Made by a program: the position numbers and the translations under genes
Origin: Ifrita kowaldi
Lineage: Eukaryota > Chordata > Aves > Passeriformes > Cinclosomatidae
Length of the DNA stretch: 64,000 bases
Assembly (NCBI GenBank): GCA_013398055.1
Contig: VZRS01014306.1
Coordinates: forward strand, 253,077-317,076
Direction of reading: 5' to 3'
The notes under the pieces: generated by a model
Told to the model about the DNA's origin: nothing
Databases searched by the model: none
The model's input: the letters and a program-made list of their open reading frames with translations, nothing else
In this document: piece after piece, positions 63,276-64,000 of the stretch
Layout of the letters: each line of letters starts with the position of its first letter
Numbering within the stretch: position 1 is the stretch's first letter

Positions 63276-64000
63276 ATTACGAAGCTGAAGTAAGCCCTGT
63301 ATGGGGTAAAGGTTGATCTTTGACCATGCTGACAGCCAGAGCTCTTATCATCTTGCTCAGCAACGAGTCAAATTGGGCTTTAATTGCTGTTCAGAGAACA
63401 GTGCTCGATTAAACATACACGACACAGAAACTGGTACGGGGCAGAAGGGAGCAAGAGATGTCAAAGGAGTCATGAGACAAACCCTCTTTTTGATACTGTT
63501 TTCTAAAGACAATGTGAGCTTTGTATGTAAAATGAAACACACAGAAAGGTTCCCTAACTACCAGGCACTGTCCTGAAACTTAGTGCTTAATGACTGGCTT
63601 CTGATCAGCAGTAGCTTGAAATGTATTTAGGTCAAATCTGTACTAAAGAGGGTTGCACCAAACCACCCTGTCAGGGCCCATTTCATTAATTCACATTTCA
63701 TTAATTCATCTTTGTAGTAGTTTGTCACAGGAAGATTTGCAAATAAGTTCAAATTAAAAAGTTTAAAGGCACAATATACTGCACTCAAGGGAATTCAAGT
63801 GGTTTTTTTTTTGCGGATATTCTTATTTAGATGTAAAATGGCCTAGATTCCTTGTAATTTAATAGTCAGTTTAATAAGTGTTAATGGCTAAGCCTATCAT
63901 CTCCTGCACATCATCATAAAACAAGTTACCTATTTTCGTCACCTCAGTCCTTTCATGCTTGCCAAGAAATTACAACTAATGTTTAAGCTATTGTTTCTGA
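63276..64000. other. non-genic stretch with a short tandem duplication
   Basis: Contains a 15-bp unit CATTTCATTAATTCA repeated twice at about 63679-63708. Otherwise nothing recognised. Confidence 0.5.

Noticed and set aside
1..64000. CRISPR arrays, operons, prokaryotic defence systems or phage genes
   Set aside because: None present; the CR1 and ERV content and long non-coding stretches identify vertebrate nuclear DNA.

Overview
The window looks like a gene-poor, AT-rich stretch of a bird nuclear genome. The best evidence is three independent CR1 LINE 3' fragments (21.2 kb, 23.2-23.6 kb and 53.7-54.0 kb, the last repeated in the assembly), an inverted CR1 internal fragment (43.0 kb), and a degraded gammaretrovirus-like provirus whose LTR resembles a repeat I remember from avian genomes. 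There are no prokaryotic signatures, no rRNA or tRNA that I can recognise, and no exon of a protein that I can name. The species cannot be fixed from this sequence alone.

Layout. 1-1.7 kb: unique sequence. About 1.7-4.5 kb: ERV remnant on the minus strand, with an integrase core and C-terminal domain carrying stop codons, then a hydrophobic Env-like segment, then an LTR-like block. 4.5-10.4 kb: mostly featureless, with a candidate short exon at 8836-8914. 10.4-13.8 kb: a scaffold join with a 158-N gap, two single-N joins and a 1219-bp near-identical direct repeat, probably the same locus assembled twice. The repeat carries an 87-codon open frame that could splice in phase to the 8.9-kb exon. 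13.8-17.7 kb: unique. 17.7-19.2 kb: two G-rich, TTAGGG-flavoured blocks and a G4-capable GT tract. 21.2 and 23.2-23.6 kb: CR1 pieces. 24.3-35.5 kb: AT-rich, with sequence at 34.2-35.5 kb that reads like conserved non-coding DNA. 36.3-37.1 kb: a CTTC microsatellite and a GC-richer block. 43.0 kb: inverted CR1. 45.0 kb: GATA microsatellite. 47.1-48.0 kb: a TAATTA-rich block and a candidate 82-bp coding exon. 53.6-56.8 kb: a fold-back inverted repeat joined by a single N to a second direct copy of the same sequence, best read as a misassembly seeded by a 71-bp inverted repeat. 58.7 kb: two abutting perfect hairpins. 61 kb and 63.2 kb: weak open frames.

I see no operon-like or defence-like system. 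The strongest results are the two assembly artefacts, which inflate the window by roughly 3.5 kb in total, the ERV, and one short spliced-gene hypothesis. Everything called an exon here is inference from splice signals and open frames.
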